A stretch of 64,000 nt of DNA, from positions 282,692 through 346,691 of the forward strand of contig DATHBD010000032.1 of the NCBI GenBank assembly GCA_035296325.1. The letters are read 5' to 3'. This stretch comes from DATHBD01 sp035296325. GTDB taxonomy: Bacteria; Actinomycetota; Actinomycetes; Mycobacteriales; Micromonosporaceae. Position numbers and translations under genes: made by a program. Shown piece by piece: positions 8,703 to 17,176 of the stretch. The notes under the pieces were generated by a model. The model was not told where the DNA came from. It was given only the letters and a program-made list of their open reading frames with translations, and did not search any database. Position 1 is the stretch's first letter. Each line of letters begins with the position of its first letter.

Positions 8703-8957
8703 CTCGCTGTCCACCTTCCTGACGACGCCTCGATGGCACCGCTCGGCGCGAGCGTAGCGACGCTTGTAAAGGTCGCCGGGCGGAGCGATCAATAGAAGGA
8801 AGACGATTCGTGCAGTCGCCGATGGTTGGTAAATGGATTGCCATGTCCGCCCAGCTCTGTTGTGCTGGTGCGCCCGACCGAAGGAGGCGAAATGCGGAAA
8901 TCGCCACTTTCAACGCATCGAGCAACTCTCGTCTATCCGAAAGATTGAGTTTTCAGC

Positions 8958-9689
8958 ATGTCAGTATTTGATGACCCCGGCCTCTTCGGCCGGCTGTGGG
9001 CCGAGCAGTACGACGGCGGATCCCCGCTCGATCCCGCACCCGCGGTGGATTTCCTCGCCGGCCTGGCGCCCGCCGGTCCGGTCCTGGAACTCGCCATCGG
9101 CACCGGCCGGGTTGCCCTTCCCCTCGCGGCACGCGGTATCGCGGTCGAGGGCGTCGAGGCGTCCACTGAGATGGTGGCGAAGATGCGCGCCAAGCCGGGT
9201 GGCGCGGACATCCCCGTCACGATCGGCGACATGGCCGATGTGCCGGTGACCGGCCCGTACCCGCTGGTGTACCTGGTGTACAACACGCTGTTCAACCTGG
9301 TTCGCGAGGAGCGGCAGCGGGACTGCCTGCGCAATGTCGCACGGGTACTGGCCCCGGGCGGTGCGTTCGTCGTCGAGACGTTCGTCCCCGACCCGGCCGA
9401 CTTCGACCGGGACGAGCAGGTACACATGCACGATGTGACCGAGGATTCGGCCACCATCCGACTGCACAGGTACGACCGGGCGAAGCAGACGTTCATCCGG
9501 CAGACCATCACGTTCGAAGGCGCGGGAGTGCACCTGTGGCCCTTCGCCATGCGGTACTGCTGGCCGGAGCAGATCGACGAGATGGCCGAGTCGGCCGGCC
9601 TGCGCCTGGCGGAACGGTACGCCGACTGGGACCGCCGGCCGTTCGACACGACGAGCACGGCGCACATCTCGGTCTACCGCCGGGACTGA
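8958..9689 (+). CDS. Class I SAM-dependent methyltransferase
   Basis: This cytoplasmic methyltransferase has 243 residues. The Rossmann-fold SAM motif I is VLELAIGTGRVALPLAARG (residues about 37-55), followed by the acidic ribose-binding residue in VEGVEAS and motif IV near PLVYLVYNTLFNL. The substrate cannot be deduced. The family includes many small-molecule methyltransferases with YDGG-type N-termini. It is convergent with mtnP, with only nine bases between their stop codons. The divergent spacer towards the large secreted protein (8703-8957) shows no gene. Confidence 0.82.
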   Translation: MSVFDDPGLFGRLWAEQYDGGSPLDPAPAVDFLAGLAPAGPVLELAIGTGRVALPLAARGIAVEGVEASTEMVAKMRAKPGGADIPVTIGDMADVPVTGPYPLVYLVYNTLFNLVREERQRDCLRNVARVLAPGGAFVVETFVPDPADFDRDEQVHMHDVTEDSATIRLHRYDRAKQTFIRQTITFEGAGVHLWPFAMRYCWPEQIDEMAESAGLRLAERYADWDRRPFDTTSTAHISVYRRD

Positions 9690-9698
9690 GCTGAACGG

Positions 9699-10502
9699 CT
9701 ACGGCAGGTCGATCGGCAGCTTGAGGCCCTGCAGCGCCCGAGTGCACGGGCAGTCCGGCTGCGCCGGCAGGGCGGGCAGCACGTCCAGCAGCAGACCGCG
9801 GAGGCGCTCGGTGTTTTCCCCGAACACCCGGAACACCTCTTCCTGGGTCACCCCGTGCTCGCCCTCCACCCCGGCGTCGAGGTCGGTCACCAGGGCGATG
9901 GCCGTGTAGCAGAGTTCCAGCTCGCGGGCGAGCACCGCCTCCGGGTGACCGGTCATGTTCACGACCGCGCCGCCCATCGCGGTGTACCAGCGCGACTCCG
10001 CCCGGGTGGAGAAGCGTGGGCCCTCGACCACCACCATCGCTCCGCCGTCCACCATGTCGAGCTGACCCGCGGCGGCACCGCGCAGCACCGCCGCCCGGCC
10101 GGTCGGGCAGTACGGATCGGCGAAATTCACGTGGACGGCGCCGGCGTCGTAGTACGTCTGGATGCGCCCGCTGGTCCGGTCGATCAACTGGTCCGGGAGG
10201 ACGAATCGGCCCGGTCCCAGATCCGGGCGCAGCCCGCCCACGGCGCACGGTGCCAGCACCTGCCGTACGCCGATCGAGCGCAGCGCCCACAGATTTGCCC
10301 GGTACGGGATCCGGTGCGGGGGAAACCCATGATCGCGCCCGTGCCGGGGCAGGAAGGCGACCCGCCGATCCCGCACCGTGGCGACCGTGACCACGTCGGA
10401 CGGGGGCCCGAACGGCGTGTCGATACGGTGTGTCTCGGCGTCGTCGAGAAGGGCGTACAGCCCGGTTCCGCCGATCACCGCGACGTCCGCCAGCGTGGTC
10501 AC
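9699..10502 (-). CDS. mtnP: S-methyl-5'-thioadenosine phosphorylase / MTAP family
   Basis: This enzyme phosphorolyses methylthioadenosine (or a related purine nucleoside) to adenine and methylthioribose-1-phosphate, the first step of methionine salvage. The 267-residue protein starts with the phosphate-binding IGGTGLY and has FLPRHGRDHGFPPHRIPYRAN, seen here as FLPRHGRDH and HRIPYRANLWAL, plus EGPRFSTRAES and NMTGHPEAVLARELELCY. These match the MTAP subgroup. The Asp-rich loop VTDLDAG takes part in base recognition. A role on methylthioinosine or other 6-oxopurines cannot be excluded. The start codon is GTG. Confidence 0.88.
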   Translation of the reverse strand: MTTLADVAVIGGTGLYALLDDAETHRIDTPFGPPSDVVTVATVRDRRVAFLPRHGRDHGFPPHRIPYRANLWALRSIGVRQVLAPCAVGGLRPDLGPGRFVLPDQLIDRTSGRIQTYYDAGAVHVNFADPYCPTGRAAVLRGAAAGQLDMVDGGAMVVVEGPRFSTRAESRWYTAMGGAVVNMTGHPEAVLARELELCYTAIALVTDLDAGVEGEHGVTQEEVFRVFGENTERLRGLLLDVLPALPAQPDCPCTRALQGLKLPIDLP

Positions 10503-10733
10503 GCGACAGACCCTAACCGTTGCCAGCGGTGCAAGCTATGGTGCGAGACATGACGCGCGCGCCTGGGATGATCGTGATCCAATCCGCCGGGCCGACGCTT
10601 GCCCGGGAGGGGTCCCCTGGGATCAAATGGGCGGTCCTCACCGATGTTGAGGGCGCGACGTTCGACGGTGTGAGTTAGCGTGCAGCCCGAAAGCGGCCGG
10701 CATCCGGAGCCGGGCACAAGGTGGGGGAGGGCG

Positions 10734-11288
10734 ATGGAGTCGCTGACCGGGCGTCTGCTGGTCGCGACGCCTGCACTCCGCGACCCGAACTTCGAACGCA
10801 CCGTGGTCCTCATCGTCGCCCATGAGGAGGGCGGGGCCCTGGGTGTGGTGCTCAACCGCGCCACCGAGGTGCCGGTGTCCGACGTTCTGGGCGCCTGGGG
10901 CGGGCTCGCCGGCGAGCCGCCGGTCGTGTTCGAGGGCGGGCCGGTCCAGCCCGAGGCGGCGATCTGCCTGGCCCGGGCCCGGCCGGGCGCCGGCGACCTC
11001 AGCGGCTTCAGCCAGGTTGCCGGCGCGGTCGGCACCGTCGACCTCTCCGCCGACCCGGACGTGCTGCGCCCCGAGCTGGTCGGCGTGCGGGTGTTCGCCG
11101 GCTATGCGGGATGGTCGCCGGGCCAGATGGAGCGCGAAATTTCAAGCGGATCGTGGTTTGTTTTCGAGGCGCTGCCCGGCGACGCGTTCGCGCCACGCCC
11201 GGACGACCTCTGGTCCATGGTCCTTCGCCGCCAGGGCGGGCTGATGGCCGCGGTGGCGCACTACCCGGCCGACCCGACGCAGAACTGA
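10734..11288 (+). CDS. YqgE/AlgH family protein
   Basis: This protein of 184 residues matches the YqgE/AlgH family (DUF179) by MESLTGRLLVATPALRDPNFERTVV, of which the key part is GRLLVATPALRDPNFERTV, followed by HEEGGALGVVLNR, FEGGPVQPEAAICL and GYAGWSPGQMEREI. The family is widespread but its biochemical role is not settled. ATG 10734 was preferred over an upstream in-frame TTG/GTG at 10680 because GGGGGAGG lies immediately before it and the length then equals the family norm (about 187). A tRNA-Ala gene follows about 100 bases downstream. Confidence 0.9.
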   Translation: MESLTGRLLVATPALRDPNFERTVVLIVAHEEGGALGVVLNRATEVPVSDVLGAWGGLAGEPPVVFEGGPVQPEAAICLARARPGAGDLSGFSQVAGAVGTVDLSADPDVLRPELVGVRVFAGYAGWSPGQMEREISSGSWFVFEALPGDAFAPRPDDLWSMVLRRQGGLMAAVAHYPADPTQN

Positions 11289-11386
11289 GGCTCCCCGACC
11301 TGCGTCGGCGCCGTTCGGCGATCCCGGTGTGATGGGATGCGGCCCGGTGTGTACGATGGCGCGAGTGTCCGATGAGTCGGGCGCGA

Positions 11387-11462
11387 GGGGCCGTGGCGCA
11401 GCTGGTAGCGCACCACACTGGCAGTGTGGGGGTCAGGGGTTCGAGTCCCCTCGGCTCCACCA
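11387..11462 (+). tRNA. tRNA-Ala (anticodon GGC)
   Basis: The acceptor stem GGGGCCG pairs with CGGCTCC (one G-U). The D-arm is GCGCAGCTGGTAGCGC. The anticodon stem CCACA/TGTGG closes the loop CTGGCAG, which gives anticodon GGC. The T-arm is AGGGG-TTCGAGT-CCCCT, and CCA is encoded at 11460-11462. All cloverleaf elements are present. This decodes GCC, the main alanine codon in such genomes. Confidence 0.95.
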
Positions 11463-11511
11463 TTTTGGTGGTACTTGAACCCGCCTCACGTAGGGCGGAT
11501 CGAAGCAGGTC

Positions 11512-11538
11512 GGCGGTGTCACCTTCGGTGGCGCCGCC
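11512..11538 (+). terminator. Hairpin downstream of tRNA-Ala
   Basis: GGCGGTGTCACC (11512-11523) and GGTGGCGCCGCC (11527-11538) form a 12-bp stem with two G-U pairs and a TTC loop, 50 bases after the tRNA. The whole stretch 11463-11810 shows no convincing gene, so this is the most likely end of the tRNA transcript. Confidence 0.55.
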
Positions 11539-11810
11539 GCTGCCGTTCGGACGGCGAGCGACGCCGACCAGCGGAGCGATCGGTGCCGCGAGATCATCCG
11601 TAGCGACGTACGATCCGTCGGCGTCTCGCTGGCGTTCAGCGAGGATGGCGGACCCTGGCCACCCGGCGGCAACGACGGTTGGGTGATGGTGGTGGGACGT
11701 AGCGCAACTCACCAGGCCGGTCCGGCTCGCCACCGTCGGGCTGGTCTGGGGTCAGCGACCGGTTGCGCTGGCACCAGGTCGCGCACCTTCCACCTGCGGG
11801 AACGTTCGTG

Positions 11811-12382
11811 TCATGATCCCCGCCTCCAGAACTGTCGGGCGGCGAAGCCCTCGCGTCGCAGCCAGTGCTCGGTGCAGACGATGCGGTCCGGTTCGATGAC
11901 CACAAGGGTGTCCCGCGGCGGTTCGGCGAGCGAGCGGCCCTGTTCGGCGTGCTCGTGCTCCCAGCGGAACGCGGCCCAATAGTCGGCCCGGTCCGGGTGG
12001 TCGGGGGCAGCACGCGAGCCTCGCCGAAGAGCTGAGCTCCGCGGCTGCTGGCCAGTCCGACCAATGGGGCGAAGATCCCCACCGAGACGCGCGGGTCAGC
12101 GCCGATGTTGCGCAGCTTCGGCGAGCGCGGTGCGGCGGTGAACATGACCGAGAACTGGAGGGGGTAGTAGCGCACCGGGGTGGCCAACGGCCCTGCGGGA
12201 CCGGCAGTTGCCGGCACGCACATGTTCTGCGAGGAGAGCAGGTTGAGGATGCGCTCCTCGAGCCGCTCACGCGGCAGCTCGGTGCGCGGCGCGGGCTCGG
12301 AAAGCCAGGAGTTCGTCAACGCCGTTCCGTCTCCACGGACATGTCCGGGATCGTAGTGGGCGAGGGGTTCAACGGTGGACAT
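11811..12382 (-). pseudogene. Pyridoxamine 5'-phosphate oxidase-like flavoprotein, single-base frameshift
   Basis: From ATG 12382 the frame reads MSTVEPLAHYDPGHVRG, then RLEERILNLLSSQNMCVPAT, here cited as ERILNLLSSQNMCVPAT, and PLQFSVMFTAAPRSPKLRNI. This is a split-barrel PPOX-type domain (FMN or F420 binding). After ARVLPP the frame is lost. One extra base in the five-G run at 12003-12007 restores a frame reading DHPDRADYWAAFRWEHEHAEQ and ending EGFAARQFWRRGS before TGA at 11811-11813. The repaired protein would have about 190 residues. Either the gene is inactivated or the homopolymer was miscalled. Confidence 0.72.
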
Positions 12383-12515
12383 CGGTCGACCGGTGGTGGG
12401 ATCGTGCGCCCGGCACCCGGGTCGCCAGGACGCCGGCGAACACGCTGATCGGACCGATGAGTTGGGCCCGTGCCGGAAGTCTACAGTCGTAACATCCCCA
12501 TCGAGGAGGGCCGCC

Positions 12516-12809
12516 ATGTCGTACCAGGCATATCTCGACGCCATTGAAGCCAAGACCGGCAGGACCCCGAAGCAACTGCTCGACGAGGCAGAGCGTCGCG
12601 GCTATGGCTCGCAGACCAAGGCCGCGGTCGTGGTGGGCTGGCTCAAGGAGGAGTACGACCTCGGCCGCGGACACGCGATGGCACTGTACGGCGTGCTGAA
12701 GAACGGCCCGACGGTACCGGAGAAGCATGTCGGCTCCTCCGGCACTCATCGCGACGAATCCCTGACGTTACGGCTGGACGGTGTCGCAGCGCGCTCGCCA
12801 TTGGAATAG
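12516..12809 (+). CDS. DUF4287 domain-containing protein
   Basis: The product is a small protein of 97 residues. It begins MSYQAYLDAIEAKTGRTPKQLL and contains GYGSQTKAAVVVGWLKEEYDLGRGHAMALY, cited here by its key part KAAVVVGWLKEEYDLGRGHA. These are the hallmarks of DUF4287, whose members often act as or next to DUF5655-type proteins. GAGGAGG at 12503-12509 sits six bases before ATG. No function is established. Its stop codon directly abuts the stop of the convergent lipoprotein gene, with no spacer. Confidence 0.85.
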   Translation: MSYQAYLDAIEAKTGRTPKQLLDEAERRGYGSQTKAAVVVGWLKEEYDLGRGHAMALYGVLKNGPTVPEKHVGSSGTHRDESLTLRLDGVAARSPLE

Positions 12810-13355
12810 TCAGCACTCCAGGCGGTCGTTGGCCTTGCGTAGAAACGACTTCTGTGACACCACCTGCGTCTCGTAGTGGCCCTTCGGCGCCAGTACTTCG
12901 TCCGGCCCGATCCTGGTGAAGTCCTCAGTTGTGAAGTCGATACCGATGCCCTTTGTGTTGCTGCTGGAGCTGTACACGCCGTACCTGACTCCCGGCTTCA
13001 GCTCGGTCAGCGGTTCGTTGTCGACGGCCGTCCCCACCTCGGACGCGGGGCGGTCCTCAGCCTCGTGTGTCTGCCAGCCATCGGGGGGCTGACCGAGCAC
13101 AGGAATCTCCACCACATCGGCCACCGGCGTGCCGCTGACGGTCCACGAGAGGTGGGGCCCGGGCACAGGGGAGGGCCCACTGGAGTTGTTCTCGTAGACG
13201 CTGAACCAGGCCGAGTCACCGGGGCAGGTCGCCAGAATCCCGACGGGCTTGCCGTCGCGCACCGCCAACGCCGCGATCGGCTGGGAAGGAGGGCCACACG
13301 CGGCTAGGAGCCCGAGGTGCAGGATCAGTACGCTCGCTATCGCTAACCTACGCAT
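12810..13355 (-). CDS. Putative lipoprotein of unknown function
   Basis: From ATG 13355 the 181-residue product starts MRRLAIASVLILHLGLLAACG. This is a lipoprotein signal with lipobox LAAC, so it should be anchored on the outer face of the membrane. The mature part contains GKPVGILATCPGDSAWFSVYE and a C-terminal KGHYETQVVSQKSF. I recognise no domain. The Cys at the very end (DRLEC) could pair with the single internal Cys. It is convergent with the DUF4287 gene. Confidence 0.7.
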   Translation of the reverse strand: MRRLAIASVLILHLGLLAACGPPSQPIAALAVRDGKPVGILATCPGDSAWFSVYENNSSGPSPVPGPHLSWTVSGTPVADVVEIPVLGQPPDGWQTHEAEDRPASEVGTAVDNEPLTELKPGVRYGVYSSSSNTKGIGIDFTTEDFTRIGPDEVLAPKGHYETQVVSQKSFLRKANDRLEC

Positions 13356-13502
13356 CACTCCATGGTCCCGACACCGAGTCACGACCGGATGTCGCCACAG
13401 TCAGACGATGGCATCGATGCGTCGCTCTCCTCCGCTCAGCTGCCCGAGCCGGCGTCCGTCCGCACCGGGCCGCGGCAACGGGGCGCGACAACGGGGCGGC
13501 GG

Positions 13503-13755
13503 CGCGATTGAGTGCCTGCCGCGCTTTGGTCCCCGCCTGGCGGTACAACGCCTGCGGGTCCGCCAGCAAGTCGAGCATTTCGCTCAGCGCAGCGTGCGCC
13601 GCGGTCGGATCGGATTGCTGGGTGTCGAGCTGCCGCGCCGGTCGGGCCCGCGCTGGAACCCGACGCTTGGCGTGGAATGTCTGCAACCGCTGCAATGCGG
13701 TGATCAGGTTCCGCGCGATGACGACGACGTACTGCCTGTGGAAGGTCGATGCGAG
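13503..13755 (-). pseudogene. Possible relic of a large serine recombinase (C-terminal part)
   Basis: A minus-strand frame contains ARNLITALQRLQTF and then SEMLDLLADPQALYRQAG followed by ARQALNRA. The second pattern, a helix with DPQxLYRQAG-x3-R-x3-N-x-A, resembles the region after the zinc ribbon in large serine recombinases of actinobacterial phages and elements. No resolvase catalytic domain is nearby, and surrounding frames are closed or lack similarity. If correct, this is a short remnant. The remaining part of 13,356-14,033 shows no gene I can support. Confidence 0.35.
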
Positions 13756-14033
13756 GCAGGTGCCGGCGTCGCGGCGTTTACGACAGCGGCGCGAGCATCA
13801 CCTCGAGCAGTCCGGCGGGTGCTGTGGGGCTGGGCGGGACTCGCACCGTAGCGCTTCACCGGGGCCCTGCCCCTGGCGACGGCAGGGTTCTGTGTCGGAG
13901 GAGCGACCTGCCGTGGCAGTCCATGCGTGACAGCAGGCCGCCGAAGCGGCGTGATCGCCGTCCGGGGGCGTGGCTTCGGAGTGCGCGGATCGAGTCTGCC
14001 GGGCGTGCGCATTTCGTAGCGATCGTGGGCGGG

Positions 14034-15083
14034 CTACAGGCGGGAGGCGGTGATCACGTACGGCCGGGCGTCGTCCGAGTCGTAGTTGACGACCACGTCG
14101 ATTCCGTCAAGCTTCCAGCGGTCGATCATCAAGATGGAAAGACCCTTCGGCTCGGGCGTTCCCAGGCGGGCCCGCAGCGCGTCGCGGGTCTCGTCGAACG
14201 AGATGCCGTACGGCAGGTGGGTGGCGCCCGGCACGCCGTCGCGCCCCCGGCGGTACTCGACCAGGTACAGGGTCCACTCGCCGTATCGCATCGAGTCGCG
14301 TGCGCCCTGCTGGAACACCTCGAACGACACGTTGCGGTTGGCGGCGCGCAGCGACACGACCCCGTTGGCGTGGTCCGCGAAGGCGATCCGGTCGGGCAAT
14401 CGGTCCAACCCGTACCCGGCCAGCGCCGCCGCCATCCGGGCGTCGTCCATCCGCGCACCGAGCAGGCCGAGTACGACCTCGCCGGTCGGCTCCACCGCCG
14501 CGGCGAGGACGTGCTCCGGCAATGGGGGCACCGGTTCCGCCACCGCTGGCAGGCCGGCACGCTCCCGCCGGCTCGACATGAGCACGCCCCGGTACCACGC
14601 CTCGAAGTCCGGCGGTGCCGGCCGGCCAGACGGGTGTACCCCCTGCGCTGTCACCCACGCGCGAAGGGTCGCCGACTCCCCGATGTCGTCCCCACCGGTC
14701 GCCCAGTCGAGTTCGGTACGGGTGTCGCCCCGGCACCAGTCGAGCAGGAAGTCGTCGAACGTGGTGGCGACCAGCGTCAGGCCGCCCTCGGAATTCAGCT
14801 CCACCACCGCGGGCTCCGGGCCACCGTGGTCCCACAGGGCGAGCTGGGACCCGTCGGGGAAGGCCAGAAAGATGCCGAGGCTGGGCTGCAGCCGAGCGGT
14901 GGCGACTGGGTCGTCGGTCGCCGCCTCTTCGAGCGGCTCACACACCAGGATGAACCGGTCGCTGAAGTCCTGCGGCCCGTCTCCGAGATCGCCCATCCAG
15001 CGCACGAGCGCCGCCAAGCGCGGCGGCACGGGCATCCCACCCGGGAAACGGTCACCGAACGAGTCAACATCCACGTAGTTCAC
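14034..15083 (-). CDS. SMI1/KNR4 (SUKH)-like protein
   Basis: A 349-residue cytoplasmic protein. The N-terminal half has the SUKH-like pattern GIFLAFPDGSQLALWDHGG, PAVVELNSEGGLTLVATTFDDFLLDW, cited by its core VVELNSEGGLTLVATTFDDF. SUKH proteins are common as immunity proteins against bacterial toxins but also occur in other roles. The C-terminal half (DSMRYGEWTLYLVEYRRG to SILMIDRWKLDGIDVVVNY) is not familiar; it may bind a partner. GTG 15083 gives the first plausible start (MNYVDVDSF), but no ribosome-binding site is visible and the frame is open further upstream. No toxin gene is adjacent. Confidence 0.58.
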   Translation of the reverse strand: MNYVDVDSFGDRFPGGMPVPPRLAALVRWMGDLGDGPQDFSDRFILVCEPLEEAATDDPVATARLQPSLGIFLAFPDGSQLALWDHGGPEPAVVELNSEGGLTLVATTFDDFLLDWCRGDTRTELDWATGGDDIGESATLRAWVTAQGVHPSGRPAPPDFEAWYRGVLMSSRRERAGLPAVAEPVPPLPEHVLAAAVEPTGEVVLGLLGARMDDARMAAALAGYGLDRLPDRIAFADHANGVVSLRAANRNVSFEVFQQGARDSMRYGEWTLYLVEYRRGRDGVPGATHLPYGISFDETRDALRARLGTPEPKGLSILMIDRWKLDGIDVVVNYDSDDARPYVITASRL

Positions 15084-15156
15084 CGTGGGAACATACTGCC
15101 GCCCCGCCAGTGGGCGTCGTGCCCGAGCGGGCGGGCGTGAGGGCGCGCATCCATAC

Positions 15157-15176
15157 CCGTCCGTCCGTCCGTCCGT
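15157..15176. repeat. Five tandem CCGT tetranucleotides
   Basis: CCGT is repeated five times in a row just upstream of the short coding fragment at 15184. Its period is not a multiple of three, so slippage here would shift any frame crossing it. Confidence 0.9.
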
Positions 15177-15183
15177 CGGCACG

Positions 15184-15375
15184 GTGCGGGCGACCTTCGG
15201 GGCGAGCAACACGATGGCGGCTCCGGCGTTCCTCGGCAGCACCGGCTTCTTCCTCGACGACGGCGTCCTGCAGGCGCGGCCGGCGGCCGACCCGACCACC
15301 GCGAATTGGACCTTCACCGGGGACGGGCAACTCATTGTTCCGGCATCGAACCTGCTGGTCAGCTGCGGTCGGTAG
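15184..15375 (+). pseudogene. Orphan coding fragment, C-terminal end of an unrecognised protein
   Basis: The frame from about 15184 to TAG 15375 has strong coding character (G or C at nearly all third positions) and reads MAAPAFLGSTGFFLDDGVL and WTFTGDGQLIVPASNLLV. It has no ribosome-binding site and no plausible N-terminus; upstream is a CCGT tetranucleotide array. I read it as the 3' piece of a lost gene or a tiny protein starting at GTG 15184 (63 residues). No family is recognised. Confidence 0.4.
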
Positions 15376-15489
15376 CCGGCGGGCGTCCCGGTCGACCCGT
15401 CGTGCGGATGGCAGCCTCAGCGCCCGACGATATGATCCGCATCCACACAGCAGGGCGCGGGCCGGTCGAGCGAAGGAGGGTGCGTCGCG

Positions 15490-16062
15490 ATGCCACCAGC
15501 ATCCGAGTTCGACGTCGACGGGGACCGCGCCCAGAACGGCGGGCGTAGCGCCACTCCACCGGGGCGCCGCATCGGGAGGCGGACGATCGCCATCGCGTGC
15601 GCGGTGGCGATCGCGTGCGCGGCGATGCTGACGCTGGGCATCTGGATCGGTGGCCGGGACGGCGACGACGTGAAGGTCATGGCGGAGACCGACGTGACCA
15701 GGCGGGTCCACCAGTACGCCGAGGAAGCGGTCGGGCTGCTCGACAACCTCCCCCTCAACAATTCGGCGGAGGTCGCCGCGAAGTGTGACAAGGACGGCGG
15801 CGAGCTGTTCTACGTCCAGGGGACCTACCAGGTGCCGATGCCGATCGAGGAGCACTTCACCACCCTGGCGCAGATACGCGATCAGTGGGCGGCGAAGGGC
15901 TACCAGGTGACGAACCAGCACAACGCCCCGGAGGGAACGGGCACCGTGACGGTCACGATCCCTGATGACGGTTACACCATCACCATGCAGAGCGCGAAGC
16001 CGCCGCAGGCGTTCGAGCTCCTCGTCCGATCCGCCTGCTACCGGGCGCCCGCGTCCCGGTAG
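15490..16062 (+). CDS. Single-pass membrane protein of unknown function
   Basis: 190 residues, with GGAGGG (15475-15480) nine bases before ATG. A charged N-terminus of about 30 residues is followed by one membrane helix (about 32-54, IAIACAVAIACAAMLTLGIW) and a 135-residue outside domain. That domain contains two Cys residues (AAKCDKDG and RSACYR), probably a disulphide, and the pattern EEHFTTLAQIRDQWAAKGYQ followed by a beta strand VTVTIPDDGYTITMQS. This layout is common among actinobacterial envelope proteins of unknown role. The alpha/beta hydrolase gene starts 21 bases downstream, so the two are probably co-transcribed. Confidence 0.72.
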   Translation: MPPASEFDVDGDRAQNGGRSATPPGRRIGRRTIAIACAVAIACAAMLTLGIWIGGRDGDDVKVMAETDVTRRVHQYAEEAVGLLDNLPLNNSAEVAAKCDKDGGELFYVQGTYQVPMPIEEHFTTLAQIRDQWAAKGYQVTNQHNAPEGTGTVTVTIPDDGYTITMQSAKPPQAFELLVRSACYRAPASR

Positions 16063-16083
16063 CACCGACGGTCCGGGCCGGTG

Positions 16084-16803
16084 ATGGTACGCAGCGACGC
16101 GGTGCCGGTCGTTTTCCTGCACGGCATCCGGCTCAGCGGCACGATGTGGGGGCCGGTCGCCGGCGTGGTCGGGCAGTCCCGGTCGGTACGTGCGCCGCTC
16201 CTTCCCGGCCACGGGCCCCGCGCCGGTGAGCGGTTCACGCTGGAGGCAGCGGTCGCCGCGGCGGCTACGGCCATTGACGAGGTGGGGGGCCGGGCGCTGC
16301 TCGTCGGTCACTCCATGGGCGGGTACGTGGCGACGGCGACCGCGGCGCGTCACCCGGATCGGGTTGCCGGCCTGGTCGCAGGCGGCTCTTCGGTGCGCCC
16401 CGCTGGCGGGTTTCTGATGGCGTACGGCCTGGTGGCCAAGCTGGCCGGCGCAAACGCCGCACTGGCCAACCGGTTGAGCCGCCTGGGGTTGCATCGCATA
16501 CTTCCCGCGGAGGAGGCGGCCGCCGCCCGGGCCGGGGCGTGTACTTGCGAGGTGATGCCCGATGTCGTCACGGCGCTGGCGGCGTTCGACCCGCAGGCCG
16601 CGCTGGCCGGCTACCGAGGTCCGGTCTGGTTGGTCAACGGGGACCGGGACCCGTTCCGCGCGGAGAAGCGGAGCTTCCTGCAGGTCTGCAGGGACGGCCA
16701 CCGGATACGGATACCCCGTCGTGGTCACATCACCGTGCTGGCCGAGACGCCGACCCTGACCCGGATCGTCCTGGACGCCGCCGCTGCCGTTGGGCGTGGT
16801 TGA
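16084..16803 (+). CDS. Alpha/beta hydrolase
   Basis: This 239-residue cytoplasmic hydrolase has the classic triad: nucleophile Ser in GHSMGG, Asp in NGDRDPF and His in RRGHI. The oxyanion-hole region is VVFLHGIRLSG. No signal peptide is present. The substrate is unknown; the small lid and AAAA-rich helices do not point to a specific ester. GTG 16081 and ATG 16084 are adjacent possible starts. It follows the membrane protein gene by 21 bases and ends 28 bases before the stop of the convergent antitoxin-like gene. Confidence 0.83.
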   Translation: MVRSDAVPVVFLHGIRLSGTMWGPVAGVVGQSRSVRAPLLPGHGPRAGERFTLEAAVAAAATAIDEVGGRALLVGHSMGGYVATATAARHPDRVAGLVAGGSSVRPAGGFLMAYGLVAKLAGANAALANRLSRLGLHRILPAEEAAAARAGACTCEVMPDVVTALAAFDPQAALAGYRGPVWLVNGDRDPFRAEKRSFLQVCRDGHRIRIPRRGHITVLAETPTLTRIVLDAAAAVGRG

Positions 16804-16831
16804 GCGACGCGGCTGCTTTCGTTGGGCGGAG

Positions 16832-17176
16832 TCAGGCGACGTGGCGTGCCGGGCGCAGCAGCGTCAGCGCCCGGAGCGCTTCGGCTCGGGAGATCGGCTG
16901 GTCCTCTTCGGCCTGCAGCGCCAGCGACGTCTCGATCGCCTGCCTGATCCACGCCGTCTTGGCCACACCGGCGACCCGGGCCGCGTCGGCTACCGCCTGG
17001 TCGACCTCGATCGGCAGCCGGAGCGAACGCACCACCATGACGTCCGACCCGGGCGCCGGGAGCGCGGCAAGCAGGGCCTCCTCCTGCCGCGGGCCCGCTG
17101 GTGGTTCGAAGGTCAGGCCGGTCATGAAGGCGCCGACCTCCTCGGCCGTGCGGGGCAGTCCTCGCTCTTCGCTCAT
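16832..17176 (-). CDS. Ribbon-helix-helix antitoxin-like protein (BrnA-like position)
   Basis: 114 residues from ATG 17176. The central segment VRSLRLPIEVDQAVADAA and VAKTAWIRQAIETSLAL has the beta strand and two helices of an Arc/CopG ribbon-helix-helix DNA-binding fold. The acidic, Pro-rich N-terminus (GLTFEPPAGPRQEEALL) could wrap a toxin. The start codon overlaps the stop of the upstream gene by ATGA, showing tight translational coupling. I infer an antitoxin that also represses its own operon. Confidence 0.62.
   Translation of the reverse strand: MSEERGLPRTAEEVGAFMTGLTFEPPAGPRQEEALLAALPAPGSDVMVVRSLRLPIEVDQAVADAARVAGVAKTAWIRQAIETSLALQAEEDQPISRAEALRALTLLRPARHVA

Noticed and set aside
10550..10678. 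A 42-codon plus-strand frame between mtnP and the YqgE gene
   Set aside because: It has an ATG and a TAG but no ribosome-binding site and no recognised product; too weak to call.
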